Positions 26,606 through 38,855 of a DNA stretch of 64,000 bases are shown here, in pieces. The notes below the pieces were generated by a model that was not told where the DNA came from, did not search any database, and worked only from the letters and a program-made list of their open reading frames with translations. Position 1 is the stretch's first letter. Every line of letters begins with the position of its first letter. This stretch comes from Lanius collurio (lineage: Eukaryota > Chordata > Aves > Passeriformes > Laniidae): assembly GCA_020086605.1 (NCBI GenBank), contig JACBWW010000008.1:10423720-10487719 (forward strand). Direction: 5' to 3'. A program made the position numbers and the translations under genes.

Positions 26606-29600
26606 AAACACTGTCTTCAACCAGCCAAGCAGCTGGCTTTATCTTCTGACTCACATTGTCAACTTTGTACATGATCATGAGATTCACAGGCTTACAACAG
26701 AGCTAGGCACCAGTCTTCTGACATAAAACTATCCAAGTAGCATGAACAAGACTGAGGGTTTTGGAATGCCAGTGTCTCTAAAAGAAAAATAACTAGTTTC
26801 TTCCTCTTATTTTTCTTTTTTTTTCTTTTTTTAACAACTGGAAACACAAAGGAAGCAAATTCCACTTTAGCATGTAACTATTCTGGCTCATTAAAATATT
26901 TATCAAAAAACTTTCTTATTAAAGCTGAAGGTCTGTAAAAAATAACATCTAATACTTTGGTTCATTTATACAAGAAAAATGCAGCAATAATCATAATTGG
27001 CATCTCTGAGCAGGGTGCAGTACACGTAGAAACACAGTGTTATGTCTTCTGACAACAAGGGCAGTAGTAAATGAGTAGTTAAAGCTGATGAAACTTCCTC
27101 CAAACTCAAAACACAATCACTCCATGTTATTACACATTAGTTCTGTGGAGGATTCATAGCTGCTGTCATATGTCTCCTTTAATGGATGGATTTCTATCTG
27201 ATCCTGCAGACAGACATGTGCAGCTGTGGGACTGCATTGACTTTGGCAGGTGCAAGAGATTGAAAGTCTCTTAAAGCCAAAAAAACCCCATAAGAAAATG
27301 TTTTTTTTTTTCTTTGTAAGCATAAGAAACATCTGCTCTTTTGTGTGGTAAGGGACAACACAGAGAATCACTCTAAAAATCAGAGGACAATCAGCACTTT
27401 GAAGAACTAGGCTTGTAATGAAAATTTTCTGGGAATGTTTCTTTCCTTATATCAATGCAGGTAGTGGGGAAAGCGAAGGAAGAACAGGAAGTCTGAAAAG
27501 AATGCAATGCTAATTATCTTGTCTTGATATTTTAGAAAACACACCTTTTCAGATGTTAATACAGATTTCCTTGCTTGTAAATTGCTCTTTCTTATGGTTT
27601 ACAATTTTTGTGATATGGCTTATAAATAACTGATGAAGTAGTTCAAGGAAAAGCACAGGAATTACTTAAAAGGATGCTGTCGAAATGTATGTTACCTTTA
27701 AGTTTTTTTCCTAGCCTTGAATATTTAATGACTTATTTTTCCCTGTTTCTTCCTTGAAAAATAGCTCCACCATGCAGCTAAAGAGTTGATTTTTCTAGAA
27801 GCGGAGCACACTAGTATCTCTGTTATCTTAGTATGTATGTATTTCTGAGGATATATGAAATAACATGCAAAAAGTATGCTTAGGATTTTATTAGATACTA
27901 TAAAACAATGCCTCTCATGCTTTGTGAAGTATTCAAATCAATTTTGAAGATGATCCGTATCTGGTTTGAACGAGACTTCCAGACGTTGAAAGTATGTCAG
28001 TGCTAAACACAAGTATGGAAAATGGGAAGACATGGAGCCAATTTTTGTGGAACTCAGGAGGAAACCAGTATCTCTTTCTCCATACCATTTTTGAATTGAG
28101 TTCGAAGTTTAGCACTCCACATTGCTTTATCTAGAGGTGGAGGAGGAATAAATGCTGGAACCATGTTTACTTAAGTGAAAAGTGTGTATGTGTGTGTATA
28201 TGTCATTCAGCATTTTGGAGCCACAATCATGAAATTACAGGGGACTATTTTCTTGCCACAAAATATTTCCAGTCACAAAAAAATCTTCCACCTAGCCTTC
28301 AGTTCAAAATTTCACTTGGCTTTTCCTCAGTCTACACAGAGATATCTCTTTTGCCTTATTCCTGATCTTTCTATTGTTTTGGATGTATGATCAAAAAATC
28401 TGCAATCTATCATGTTCTCTTGGTTTTGTATTTATTTGCCATTGCTATTTAGTCCCCAGGGAAATCTTTTAGACCACAATTCAATCTCTTTTCGAGCACT
28501 GTTACATGCCACTAACTTATATTCAAAAAGACCATGATATTTTAAAAGAAATAATTATAATTATTCCAAAACGACATGCAAGTTGCTAAGAGTTTAAGAC
28601 AGACAACAGCAACAACACTTTCTGCTTTATGAAGTGGTGGCATGAAAGATGTTCATTGGGTGATGAGACAGGGTGATTTCTGTGAAAGGATATGATACAA
28701 TATTTACAACTGATTTTTTTGTGTCTGCCTGTTTCCTTGCTCTTGCTGCATTTTATTTGGTACACAGCTTCCTCAAAGAGTATGTGCTGTGAGGTGAGTA
28801 GAAAGTGACAGTCTTGTTACAGCCATTTAGAGTGAATGGATCTTCTCACTGTATAAAGCAAAGCTGAAGTGGTAAGATAAGGGAAAATTTGTGCTGTGGA
28901 GGTACTGAATCTATGGTCTGTCAGAGATATCACGGTAAGGCTAATTGCTTTCTGGTAAACGATCTAGAACTTTTCAGAGAGCTTTACAGCTAAACTATTT
29001 TTCTAAAAGGTATTTTGACAAATTCTTTTATGTGTTAATATGCCTTGTACAATACAGCAATTAGGAGAAGTAAAGTAAAGTAAAATTTATGGAGGAGAAA
29101 CTTGTAATTATGAAGTTCCCTGGAAATATTTGGAAAGAGAGGGGTACACAGGTTCTTAGTTTAGGTCTAGAGATGAGTTTATTTGCCATCGTGATTTTTT
29201 ATGTTGGCAAGACAGAAAATCCTTTACGATGGTTGAGGACAAATCAAGCAGTAATCGTAGATTTCCCATGTAGATCTCCTTCCCCAGAAAGTCCTTACAT
29301 TGTCAATTTATCAGCTTTAGGGAATATATCTTAGTGATGTAGTTTTGAGATGTGCCCAGGCTGGCTGGTGACTGGAAGGCAACTGAATGTTTAAAGCGTT
29401 CTTATAAAAATAGTAATCAGAGAGCTCTCTTTCATAATGTGTCAGTCTCTACAGCACCTTTTCAGGGAGGACGTGATCAATCTAGAGCAAGAAACAGCTT
29501 AGGATCTTCACTATCATACTTTATCATCCCAAAATAACAGAAATCTCTGGAAAACTGTCCAGCTTGGGGTGCTTCAGACCAGATTGGGCTGCACTGAAAC

Positions 29601-32199
29601 AATTTAAGCTGTGATCCGTGGAGGTCAATGGAGAGGTTCCCAATTGCTTTCACTAGCTTTTGAATCAGAGTCTTAAAGATGGTGTTTTGCTGTCACAAGT
29701 GACTTAGGCAGACCATGAAACATAAGTATGTATTTCTCAGAAGAGCTGGAGAACACTGAAACTGGCCCGTTCCCTGCAGCTACACTGAGGATTATGCCTG
29801 ATTGGCAAACCTTTCCGGAACGTTTAATCTTCAAATTAATTTGATGGTCCTGCTCAGCACAGGGTAAACACGGGAGCAAACTGTTTTGCAATATTTGTTC
29901 ACATTTTTAAATGGATGATTGTCAACAGTGTTTTCTTTCTCTTTGTTTACCTTTCTGATAAATCATTCTAGTGAACAAGTTTGCTAGCTGGAAGGGATTG
30001 CTGATACAGCAAACCTTAAATTGGTTGCAGTCTGCAGTCTATTAGCGGTGAAGTCCATGCATGCTACAGTTAAAGGTGCAGCTGCAGTTGGCATGGTTAT
30101 ACACAGGCTGGTTTTGTATTGTCAGCTGTGACGAATGGTCTGTTTATCCAGCAAATCACAGCACACTGTGTAGCCATTGCAGACTCAGCCGCCTCCACAT
30201 CCTAGTAAACATAAGGCTGGCATTGCTTTCTCTGGTGGAGTGACTGTCTGGTACAGCTCTCACCTTTGGCAGGCAGTGTGCAGGAAAATGTATCACTTTT
30301 AACATCTACTAGTTGCAGGAAATTTATGTATGACAGAGAAATATGCACCAGAAAACTTTTAATGGAGTGCCCAGTAGTGGTAGGAAAATGAAGGCAGACT
30401 GGATGCTTGATTCATTAATACTTCACTGAGTCTACATTTCTTCTCAAGTGAAGATCCTGTAACATCCATCTCTTTACTTTTTCTAGTCAATAAGGCCATG
30501 CAATGACAATTCAGAGGATTGCACTGGTTGTCTGTTGTGAGCATACTCTTTCAGTTTTAAAATGTCATCCACTGTGAAGGATGTGATTATGCATGAGCCT
30601 CATGGATGGCAAGATATGCCAGCAAACAGGATGCAGCTGAAGGTATTAACGGTCTACAAGTAGGTGTCCAGGGTGGCTCATCCTGCACACTCATCCTACA
30701 CAATTCCAAATGGCATGCAAACGTTAAGTATATATAAACATTTGGTACAATAATCTTCAAGACAAGGCAGTGTAATTACAAAAACTGTAAATCATACAAG
30801 TTTGAAGAAAACTCTGGTTAGTGCTACTGCTTCTCCAAGTAGTAGCAGGATGTCTTCAGCAAGATCCTGGCATATCTGGCAAGATCACGGCATACATAGT
30901 GACCTGGCTTTCCCTTCATGATACTGCTGGGCAATGAGTGCCTGATGCAATTTTAGGTGTATTCTAGAACATCACCTTTACATTTAGAGCACAAAGCAAA
31001 GGGAGGTACTGTGACTGAAACTGCAGACAGCAACTTCTAAATTTTTTTAGTGAATGTTTACCAGTCTTCTATTGGTAGTGAGGGACAAAGAGAGAGATCA
31101 CTTCTATGAAAGCAAACCTCTGAGCCTGAAATCAGGCATTATGTATCACATATTAGTATTGAAAACTTGTAGTATCAAATGTGTGCGGAAAAGATACTAA
31201 AAACATTTAAGCATACTGCTGGAGCCCTAGGAAGATTTCATTTTTCTCTTTCATTTTTTTTACCATTCCCTATTAGCTGTTGCAGGTTCTTCTGAACATA
31301 TCACTGGAGAATTGAGGAAAAAATGGGAAATTCTTCTTTAGCCACAGGCAGGAATTCTAAAGAGTTTCCTTTCTTTTATTAGCAAACACTGAGATCCTTT
31401 CCTCATTTTAAATTACCTATCATAGCTGAATATATTACTGTTCTGCTGATGCCAATATATCTGCATTATATATTTCATGTTCATATAAACTTTCTTTAGT
31501 TCTGTTACACAAACTCCCCCAAAACACTGATAACACCAGAAATGACAAAGTATCACTGCTCATCCAGATTAAATAATCATAAGGTGTGTCCTAAATTGCA
31601 TCTTTAGGACTTTATGTCTGCTTTACTTCCTCTTGTCAAATTCTTAAAAAGAAAATTTTAAAGGCTAGAAGCAAATATTCTAATCATTGTATTTCCAATA
31701 ATTCCCCGTGATGTCTGTGTAATTCCCAAACTGTCAGGATGCATTGTGCTGTCTGTTCTGTGAGCTATTTACCACTTTTACGTAAACAACTGATGATGCT
31801 GAATTTATTCTTCCCCGAAAAAATATTTTTTCTGGATGTGATGGCCTGGTAGCTCAGTGAAAGGACAATTGCATCTTGCTCTGAAATCTGAAGTTCTAGA
31901 AAGTGCCCCTGTGTCAGAGGTGGTCAGCATGTTCCCAGAAGCTGCTTATGGCAAAAAAAATGTCTCCTGCAATAAGGTGCCTGTCTGAACGCTGTGGATA
32001 GTGTTTCATAAAGGGGCTAAGGGGTGGTTAAGGAAACACCACTCCTGTGGCCTCTGAAAAAAATTTTTTTCTAATAATTTATGGCAGGCCTCATTGATAC
32101 TGAGCTCTGTTGTCCACACCCTTCCCACATGTTGCGGGCTAGAAGCCAGGCTCCCACTGCAGCTGGACTCCCTAAAGCCCCAGCTCAGTGAAGAGCAGT

Positions 32200-32226
32200 C
32201 CCCCCCTTCCCCCCACCCCCAGCCCC
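32200..32226 (-). other. Predicted G-quadruplex (minus strand) / i-motif
   Basis: The plus strand has C7-TT-C6-A-C5-AG-C4. The minus strand therefore carries four runs of 4-7 G separated by loops of only 1-2 bases, among the strongest possible quadruplex patterns. The surrounding 32.1-32.6 kb is locally GC-rich. No gene start was recognised next to it. Confidence 0.85.
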
Positions 32227-35200
32227 AGGACACTGTTCTGCAGAAATCTGAGGCAGCTCTGCCATTTGCTTCATCTTGCTTTCTAGCACACATCCGCAGT
32301 TGCTTTGGATTTGCTACTGACATGCTGCTCCCTGTGGCTTTGTTTTTTCACTATGTTCAGCTTTCTACTGGTGGCACTGGTCCCATCTCCCAGCCAAGGG
32401 ATGTTCAGGCAGCCCCACATCACCTCCATACTGCTGTGGGCCAGGACAGACCACCCACATTTTTCAGAAGAGTTAATGAGGCCCTCTGTTCATGGTTACA
32501 ACTCCATACAGAGCTTCCCAGCTCAGATTTTCCAGGACACTGAGCTTAACCCGGCTTCTAAGCAAAGCCAGCAGCAAAGCTGATGATGGCTTTGATACTT
32601 GCAGAGCTGAATCTGATGTAAAGGAGAGTGAAAGAGGAGAAGCAGGTTCAAAGTGCACAACAAACTCCCATAAAGAAGCATCCTTCTTGCATAAACTTGG
32701 AAGAGGCTCTAACTCTTATACGAATGGAAGGATATGGGTCCTAAACTTGTGGGAAGAAACCAGTTGTTGTATGGAAGAAATGCTTTGAAAATATTTGATT
32801 CCATGAAGAAGAGTAAATCTAATCTGAGTTTTTAATTTTGGCCTTACTTGTCCACCCTGTGAATCTTCAAGGTGTATCCATGCTGAAAAAATGTTTACTA
32901 AAAGCTGTCTCCATGAAGAGAAGAGCAGCCTTCTCCCTCTTCTTTTGTCACCCCATCTATATTGGAGTGTTGTGAGTAGCAGTGGGCAAAACCAGGTCAT
33001 AATTAACACACTTGTCATGTTCCCCATCCCTATACCAGTACAAACAGAAAAAACTCAGTTATTTTGCTGCACATAGTGCTTTACCATAGTACAGACACTA
33101 AGACCTCTCCATCTTTGTTTCTGAGTAAAGAGGTCTGGACTCATCAGATAGTCCAGCAGATGATATTTTATGTGTATCACATGGCTTTGTGGGGTCACAG
33201 TGAGAGAGGGAGAGAAAACTCTTGGCTTTCATTGCTCTGGCATGTTAAACCAACCTTGTCTGGGGTTGAGTCCTGGCTCTGTCTGTCTCTTGTATGAACA
33301 TCCTGAGCAGACCAAAAACCACTTTAATTTAAAAAAGATCCAGGCTAGTGGTTCTGGAGACTTTCATTGGAACAACTTTCACCAAACACTGATGGAGCTT
33401 GGGGCAGGCCACTGATGTTGCAAGAGACAGCTGTCTGTAGCTGACAACATGTTGGTTGTTGCAGAACCCATATATTACTCCCAGAGCTGCCAGCAAATCA
33501 ACAGCGCTAATTCCTGTGTGTAACTGGAAATACACTGCACTGCACAGGGACTACAGAATTAAACAACTTGGTCTTCTAGCTACTGTCAGTTATCTGCTGA
33601 TAAAGTGTATTTTTAAACACTAATCTTTTTCTGTGACTCCTTTACAAGAAAAAGGTGTCAAAATTATCCTTCTTTCCTTTTATTTCTAAAGATATGTTAG
33701 TAAGAGAGATTATTATGCCTACAGCAGACTCTTAAACTCTTTAAAGATACTTTTCTTTTTAAACCACTGAATAGCATTGAATACCAACCATTATCCAGCA
33801 AATTTCTTTTCACCAATGAATTGGTGGACCTGGCAATCAATCTCTCCCACTAGGTTTTTCTGTGCTTTGATTATCTCTGTAGTCTTGCTTGGGTGTGAGT
33901 GCAAAGGTGACAGTGCCTCTGACTTTGGCAATGACTGAATAGTACCAACTATCTGTGAAAAAAAAAAAAAACCAAAACCTTAGTGATTTTGGTTTCACTA
34001 TTTCTATTCTGAGCTAGCTGGTGTGTAGAACTACAAGGGCTTTGAGATTTACAGAGGAAAAAAAAAGAATTTGGAGATTAAGCTTTAAAATATCAGAGAT
34101 ACAGTAAAGGAGGTCTCTCTTCAGGTTATTTCTGCTGTTGAACTACAGGACCATAAGTTAGTGCAGGTGACACACTCATTTACAGCAACCTGAAACACTT
34201 CTAGACAGAAAGCCTATCACTGGTGCTGTTGCAGGGTGGCAGGCAGGACTAAAGCACATCCTAGCCTCTGGCTTGTACTACAGCTTCAGTGCATCCTGAC
34301 TGGGAGAAGGGGAAATCCCAGTAAAGCATCCAAAGTCAGTGACATGAGATAGTGACACCCAGAAATACGGCTGAGATTGGAAATTTTCTCTTTACACCCA
34401 GCATATTAATTACCAATATGCACTAACTCCAAAGACACATCAGAAAGAAGACATGAAAATGTGATAAAAATCACTGGCATTAGGATGGAGAGTGCTGGCA
34501 GCTAACATAGCAGGGAGAACTCCTTCATGCCCCCTCATTCTTCGAAAACACAAAAATTGACATGCTTTTTTAAAGTCTTCTGCTGTGCAGAAGATTTTTC
34601 CAAAGCAATTCAATTGCTGTGGCTATTAATCCACATCCCAGATGGACAGAGAAACCAAGTAATGCAGTCGGATAAATTACATGCATTTTGTAGCTATACA
34701 TCTTCTATCTCACCTGACCAGCTGCAAAGTCATGTGATGACACGGCTTGCAGCAAGAAGCCAGGCAGATATGCTCTTATTTCAGGCTTTTCAAAGGACTG
34801 GGAAGTAGCTCAGCAAAAGGGCAAGTCCTAGAGAGTGAAGACTCTTGCAAGAAGCATTTGTCCCTTCAGCAAAGCAATGCCATGAATCACAGATGAGAAA
34901 GGTGCGTCCACTTTATGTGTTGTTGTAAACCTGGTTCAGCTATTTGCAGGTGAGAAGGTCTTGGTGTGTGGCTTAGAAATGTCTCTGCAAAGCAGGGACA
35001 AGAAGAAGCAGTCCAAATACAGCAAGCAAAGAACCAGAGATTTTCTGCATTTGCCTTCAGGGTGCAGTAACACAGGCACTGAAAATACTGCTGTAAACAG
35101 AACTCATTCATTTGGTGTTTCATGCTGTGTTGATGCATGTTTAGAACCTGGTTTAGTTTCACAGTCACTCAAAAGTCTTCATTGTGTAGGTCATAAAATA

Positions 35201-35639
35201 ATCTAAATCTATCATCTTGATACCTCTTATTGCATATTCTCTGGGAGATATAAAAATGGAAGACGTTTTCCAGAATTGCAGGGCTGCTTTAATCACATGA
35301 AACAAATATTAAATATTCAGATAAAGTCAGTATGTCTTTTTCTTTTCCTTGTTTAAACTTCATATATGTTTTCTATTATTAATGAGCCATGGTAAAAAAA
35401 TATCCAGGCTAACTGCACATTTTCTTTGTACAGAGCCATAGATACGAGCTTGCATTTATGTGTACAGCAGGATTTAATGTAGGATTTGGGTATTAAGAAG
35501 TGAAATCTTTGCCCTCCAAAAGTTCAAAACACAGACATGATCTTGCCAATTATAGAGAATGCATGATCTAAACTGGATAGACTTTATAGCCTGCCTTGTG
35601 CTAATCTGTAAATTTGTTGTATCAAAACAGAATTTTCAG

Positions 35640-36395
35640 CCCTTACACAGTGTTGCATCCTGCCTATGTAGGTGAGCAATGTTTGTGTGTGGAACTCTGC
35701 CTGGGCACAGGCAAAAAGCCACTTGAGATCTTATGGATTAGAGAGCAGAGCAGTGTGGGTGATATTGCAGTGAGTGTCTGCTTCACAAACCCAAAGACCT
35801 CCTGCTCAGGAGGAAGAAATGGACAAGGCACATTGAGGGGCATCTTGAAACACTTAGAAGAAGCCTCATACTCAGAGGTCCTGAGATACTAAACTACACT
35901 GATGCTGGTGGGCAACACAGCCCATCACAAGCAGTCTAAAAGTTTCTGAAGTGTCTCAATCACTTCTTGACACAAGTGATTGAGAAGTCAAGAAAAAAGA
36001 TGCTCATCTGAAACTCACTTTTATAAACAAGGAAGAACTGTTCAGGGATGTGAAGACTGGGGTAGTCTTCATTGCAGTGATCATGAGAGGGCAGAGGTCA
36101 GGATTCTGAGAGAGAGTAGCAGAGCAAATCACAGAATCACAGCCTTGGACTTCTGCAGGGCAGATTGTAATCTCTGTAGAGATCTGCTTGGAAAAATCCC
36201 ATGGGAGACAGCCCTGGAGAGAGGAGGAGTCCAGGAGAGCTACTGGGCTCCAAGCTCAAGAATGGCCCATGCCAACTAGCAGAACCAGACAGGACAGGAG
36301 GCTGCGTTGTTGAGCAAGGAGCTCCTAACTTGGCATAGACATAAAAAGGAGGTGTACAGAAGGTATAAGGAGGGGCAGGTGGCCCAGGAGAACTA
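35640..36395 (+). mobile_element. CR1 LINE, second large copy, endonuclease/linker part
   Basis: This is a plus-strand CR1 ORF2 fragment. From about 35680 it reads as decayed CR1 endonuclease coding sequence. From about 36030 it reads as the linker before the reverse transcriptase. Recognisable stretches include GKIPWETALERGGVQES, then KELL and HKKEVYRRYKEGQVAQE near 36307-36395. Frameshifts and stops make it non-functional. It stops at a single N at 36396. The left boundary is approximate. Confidence 0.9.
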
Positions 36396-36710
36396 NGGGC
36401 CACCTGCCCCTCCTTATACCTTCTGTACACCTCCTTTTTATGTCTATACCAAGTTAGGAGCTCCTTGCTCAACAACGCAGCCTCCTGTCCTGTCTGGTTC
36501 TGCTAGTTGGCATGGGCCATTCTTGAGCTTGGAGCCCAGTAGCTCTCCTGGACTCCTCCTCTCTCCAGGGCTGTCTCCCATGGGATTTTTCCAAGCAGAT
36601 CTCTACAGAGATTACAATCTGCCCTGCAGAATTCCAAGGCTGTGATTCTGTGATTTGCTCTGCTACTCTCTCTCAGAATCCTGACCTCTGCCCTCTCATG
36701 ATCACTGCAA
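36072..36710. repeat. 314-bp near-perfect inverted repeat between Ns
   Basis: Positions 36072-36385 and 36397-36710 are reverse complements. Reading them base by base I find two mismatches in 314 (around 36151 and 36339 in the left arm). The spacer is 11 bases, ending in the N at 36396. The right arm exactly fills the interval between the single Ns at 36396 and 36711. The sequence is CR1 ORF2 linker, sense on the left and antisense on the right. CR1 copies from different insertions normally differ far more than this. The right arm is most likely a short contig of the same locus placed in reverse during scaffolding. Confidence 0.97.
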
Positions 36711-36711
36711 N

Positions 36712-37405
36712 CCACAGGCTGGGGCAGAGTGGCTGCAAAGCTGCCCACAGGAAAAGGACCTGGGGGTGCTGGTGGCAGCAGCTGAACATGAGCCAGGGTG
36801 TGCCCAGGTGGCCAAGAAGGCCAATGGCATCCTGGCCTGTACCAGCAACAGTGTGGCCAGCAGGACCAGGGCAGGGATTGTCCCCCTGTACTTGGCATGG
36901 GTGAGGCCACACCCAAAATCCTGTGTTCAGTTCTGGGTCCATCACTTTAAAACATACGCTGAGCTCTTGGAGCCTGTCCAGAGAAGGGCAAGACAGCTTG
37001 TGAAATCTTTAGAACATGTCATACAAGGAACCTCTGAGAGAGCTGTTTTTTCTTAAGTCTATAGAGAAAAGGAGGCTCAGGGCACACCTCATTGCTCTCT
37101 TCAATTGCCTGAAAGGAGACTGCACTGAGGTGAGGGTTGGTGTCTTTTGCTCTGCCTGTTGTGAGAGGACAAGAGGAAATGACCTTAAGCTGAGACAGGG
37201 GAGATTCAGATATTAGAAAACATTTTTTCACCATTAGGATGATCACGCATTGTAATAGGTTGCCCAGGGAGATAGTAGAGTAAACAGGTATTTAACAGGC
37301 TTCTGGACCTGGTGATACGGTTTAGGGGTGACAGCAGTCGTGCTGGGTGGACGATTGGACTGGATGACCTAGATGGTTTCTTCCAACCTTGATGATTTTT
37401 TGATT
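36712..37405 (+). mobile_element. CR1 LINE, second large copy, 3' part
   Basis: Plus-strand CR1 resumes after the N. Translation shows the ORF2 C-terminus ([60 protein letters not shown]), then remnants of RTRGNDLKLRQGRF. It ends with the CR1 3' end 'gactggatgacctagatggt'-'ttcttccaacc' near 37400. The central reverse transcriptase segment that should join it to 36395 is absent, presumably lost in the misassembled gap. Confidence 0.94.
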
Positions 37406-38770
37406 TAAATAGATGCTTTAGTGTTTTCATGCAGAGGAAAGTAAGTGGAAGGTAGTGAGTAAAGAACAGATGAAATATAAGGGTAACTTGTGTGTTAAGT
37501 CTTTACTATTCAAGGCTGTTATGAAAATAAAATAAAATGACATTGTTCCTGGAAAACTTATATCAGAGAATGGCTTGTTTACCTGCACTAACTAGTTGCC
37601 TGCTGCAGAGTTGAGGCTGAAGCTGTCAGCTATAGGAAAGGCTTCAGAATCTGGTTTTACACGTTAAGATCTCATGGGAATGTAATTGAGCCACCACCAT
37701 GCTAAAATGTGTCTTTTCTTTCCTATTTGTTGTGCTTTCAGCCAATTCTTGATATGCATTACAGAATTTGTATAGAGATGGGAAATGCATAGAAATCAAA
37801 GCATACAACCATTTATTTTCAGGATTTCTGGAAATTAAAGCTACAATGTGTAGAGATGAGAAACTGATATGATACAGGCACTTGCTAGGTTCTGTCCACA
37901 TAAAAGTTAAAATCTATGCTGTCTTTGTATGACAGAGTGATCCCATGATGAAGGTCTGAAGAGTGCTTCATCACTTAGTTTCACAGAGCCCCAGATTTAT
38001 CAGTGGTGTCAGAGCTGAGGAGAAGGTGCATTTCATTCATACTGTTCACATGTTATTCAAGTTCTTCAAATTCATCCAGGCTTAGCCTTCTCCTCTGACA
38101 TACTAAATTCTATAGCCAAAAATGCAACTGAAAACAGCCAGGCAGATGCAGTCACTAACCTAAATACTTCCCCATGTTCTTACAGACACTCTGTCCTCCA
38201 CCTCTCCTAACTGGTACCATCTGCACAGCAATGAGACTCACTGCCATGGAGCATGACAGTGTTCAATAAAACACTTTCCAGATCTTTCTCTAAGAGATGG
38301 ATAACTTCAATGCCTCAATGCCTCAACCCCCATCTACTGACATTTAATATGACTTTAGTGCTGAACAAGTTTCAGCAAGAAGAATTTAAAGGTCAGGGAA
38401 AGCAGCAAGCACAGACGAGCACGTGTATGAAAACATCTTTACATCTTGTAAAACAAGAAGTTCAGAATTAACCCTGCTGTGAATAAGAACAGGTGTGCCA
38501 GTTTCTAGAAGTTTCTAGACAGAGGTGAAGTTTAATAGCAAACAGTTTTTAAAACTTTTTTACAACAGTTTTTAAAAGGACAGTTTTGGTGCAAAGTTCT
38601 TCACCTGGAGAAGCATCCTATTTCTCAAAACAGTCAAACAGAAATATTTAATGAGTTTTAGTACTTATTTGCACTGCATGCAATTTTAACAGCAGGCAGA
38701 ACTAAGAACTGATAGAAACCTAACAGATGAAGTCAATTTGATGCCAGATAACATTAGTTCCTGGAAAGTG
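37406..38770. other. Anonymous single-copy DNA
   Basis: No feature was recognised beyond small tandem-like duplications such as the doubled 'gtttctaga' near 38500. A repeated 'aacagtttttaaaa' lies at about 38540-38580. Confidence 0.55.
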
Positions 38771-38855
38771 GAGTTGGACTTGATGGAGTTGGTCTCAATA
38801 TGGGCTTGAGGATCCTTGTGGGTCTGTTTCAGGTTGAAATGTTCTATAATTCTAA
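38771..38855 (+). mobile_element. CR1 LINE 3'-end fragment
   Basis: 'gagttggacttgatg', 'gatccttgtgggtctgtttc' and the degenerate tail 'ttctataattcta' match the plus-strand CR1 3' end. Only about 85 bp is left, heavily 5' truncated and diverged. Confidence 0.7.

Larger units (their letters stand above)
26013..35639. other. Anonymous single-copy DNA
   Basis: No gene or large transposon was recognised. It includes an imperfect 18-bp tandem duplication (26570-26605), an imperfect 20-bp tandem duplication (30859-30898), a 14-base A-run (33958-33971) and the C-rich tract listed separately. 32.1-32.6 kb is GC-richer, and its 149-codon frame has no ATG start and no family motif. Nothing here supports a gene call. 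Confidence 0.6.

Noticed and set aside
32094..32543. 149-codon frame, the longest clean one in the window
   Set aside because: It starts at TTG, not ATG, has no recognisable motif, and lies in GC-richer DNA where stops are rarer.
36137..36645. Two near-identical 112-codon frames on opposite strands
   Set aside because: They are the two arms of the inverted CR1 segment, so they are one transposon sequence read twice and not paired genes.
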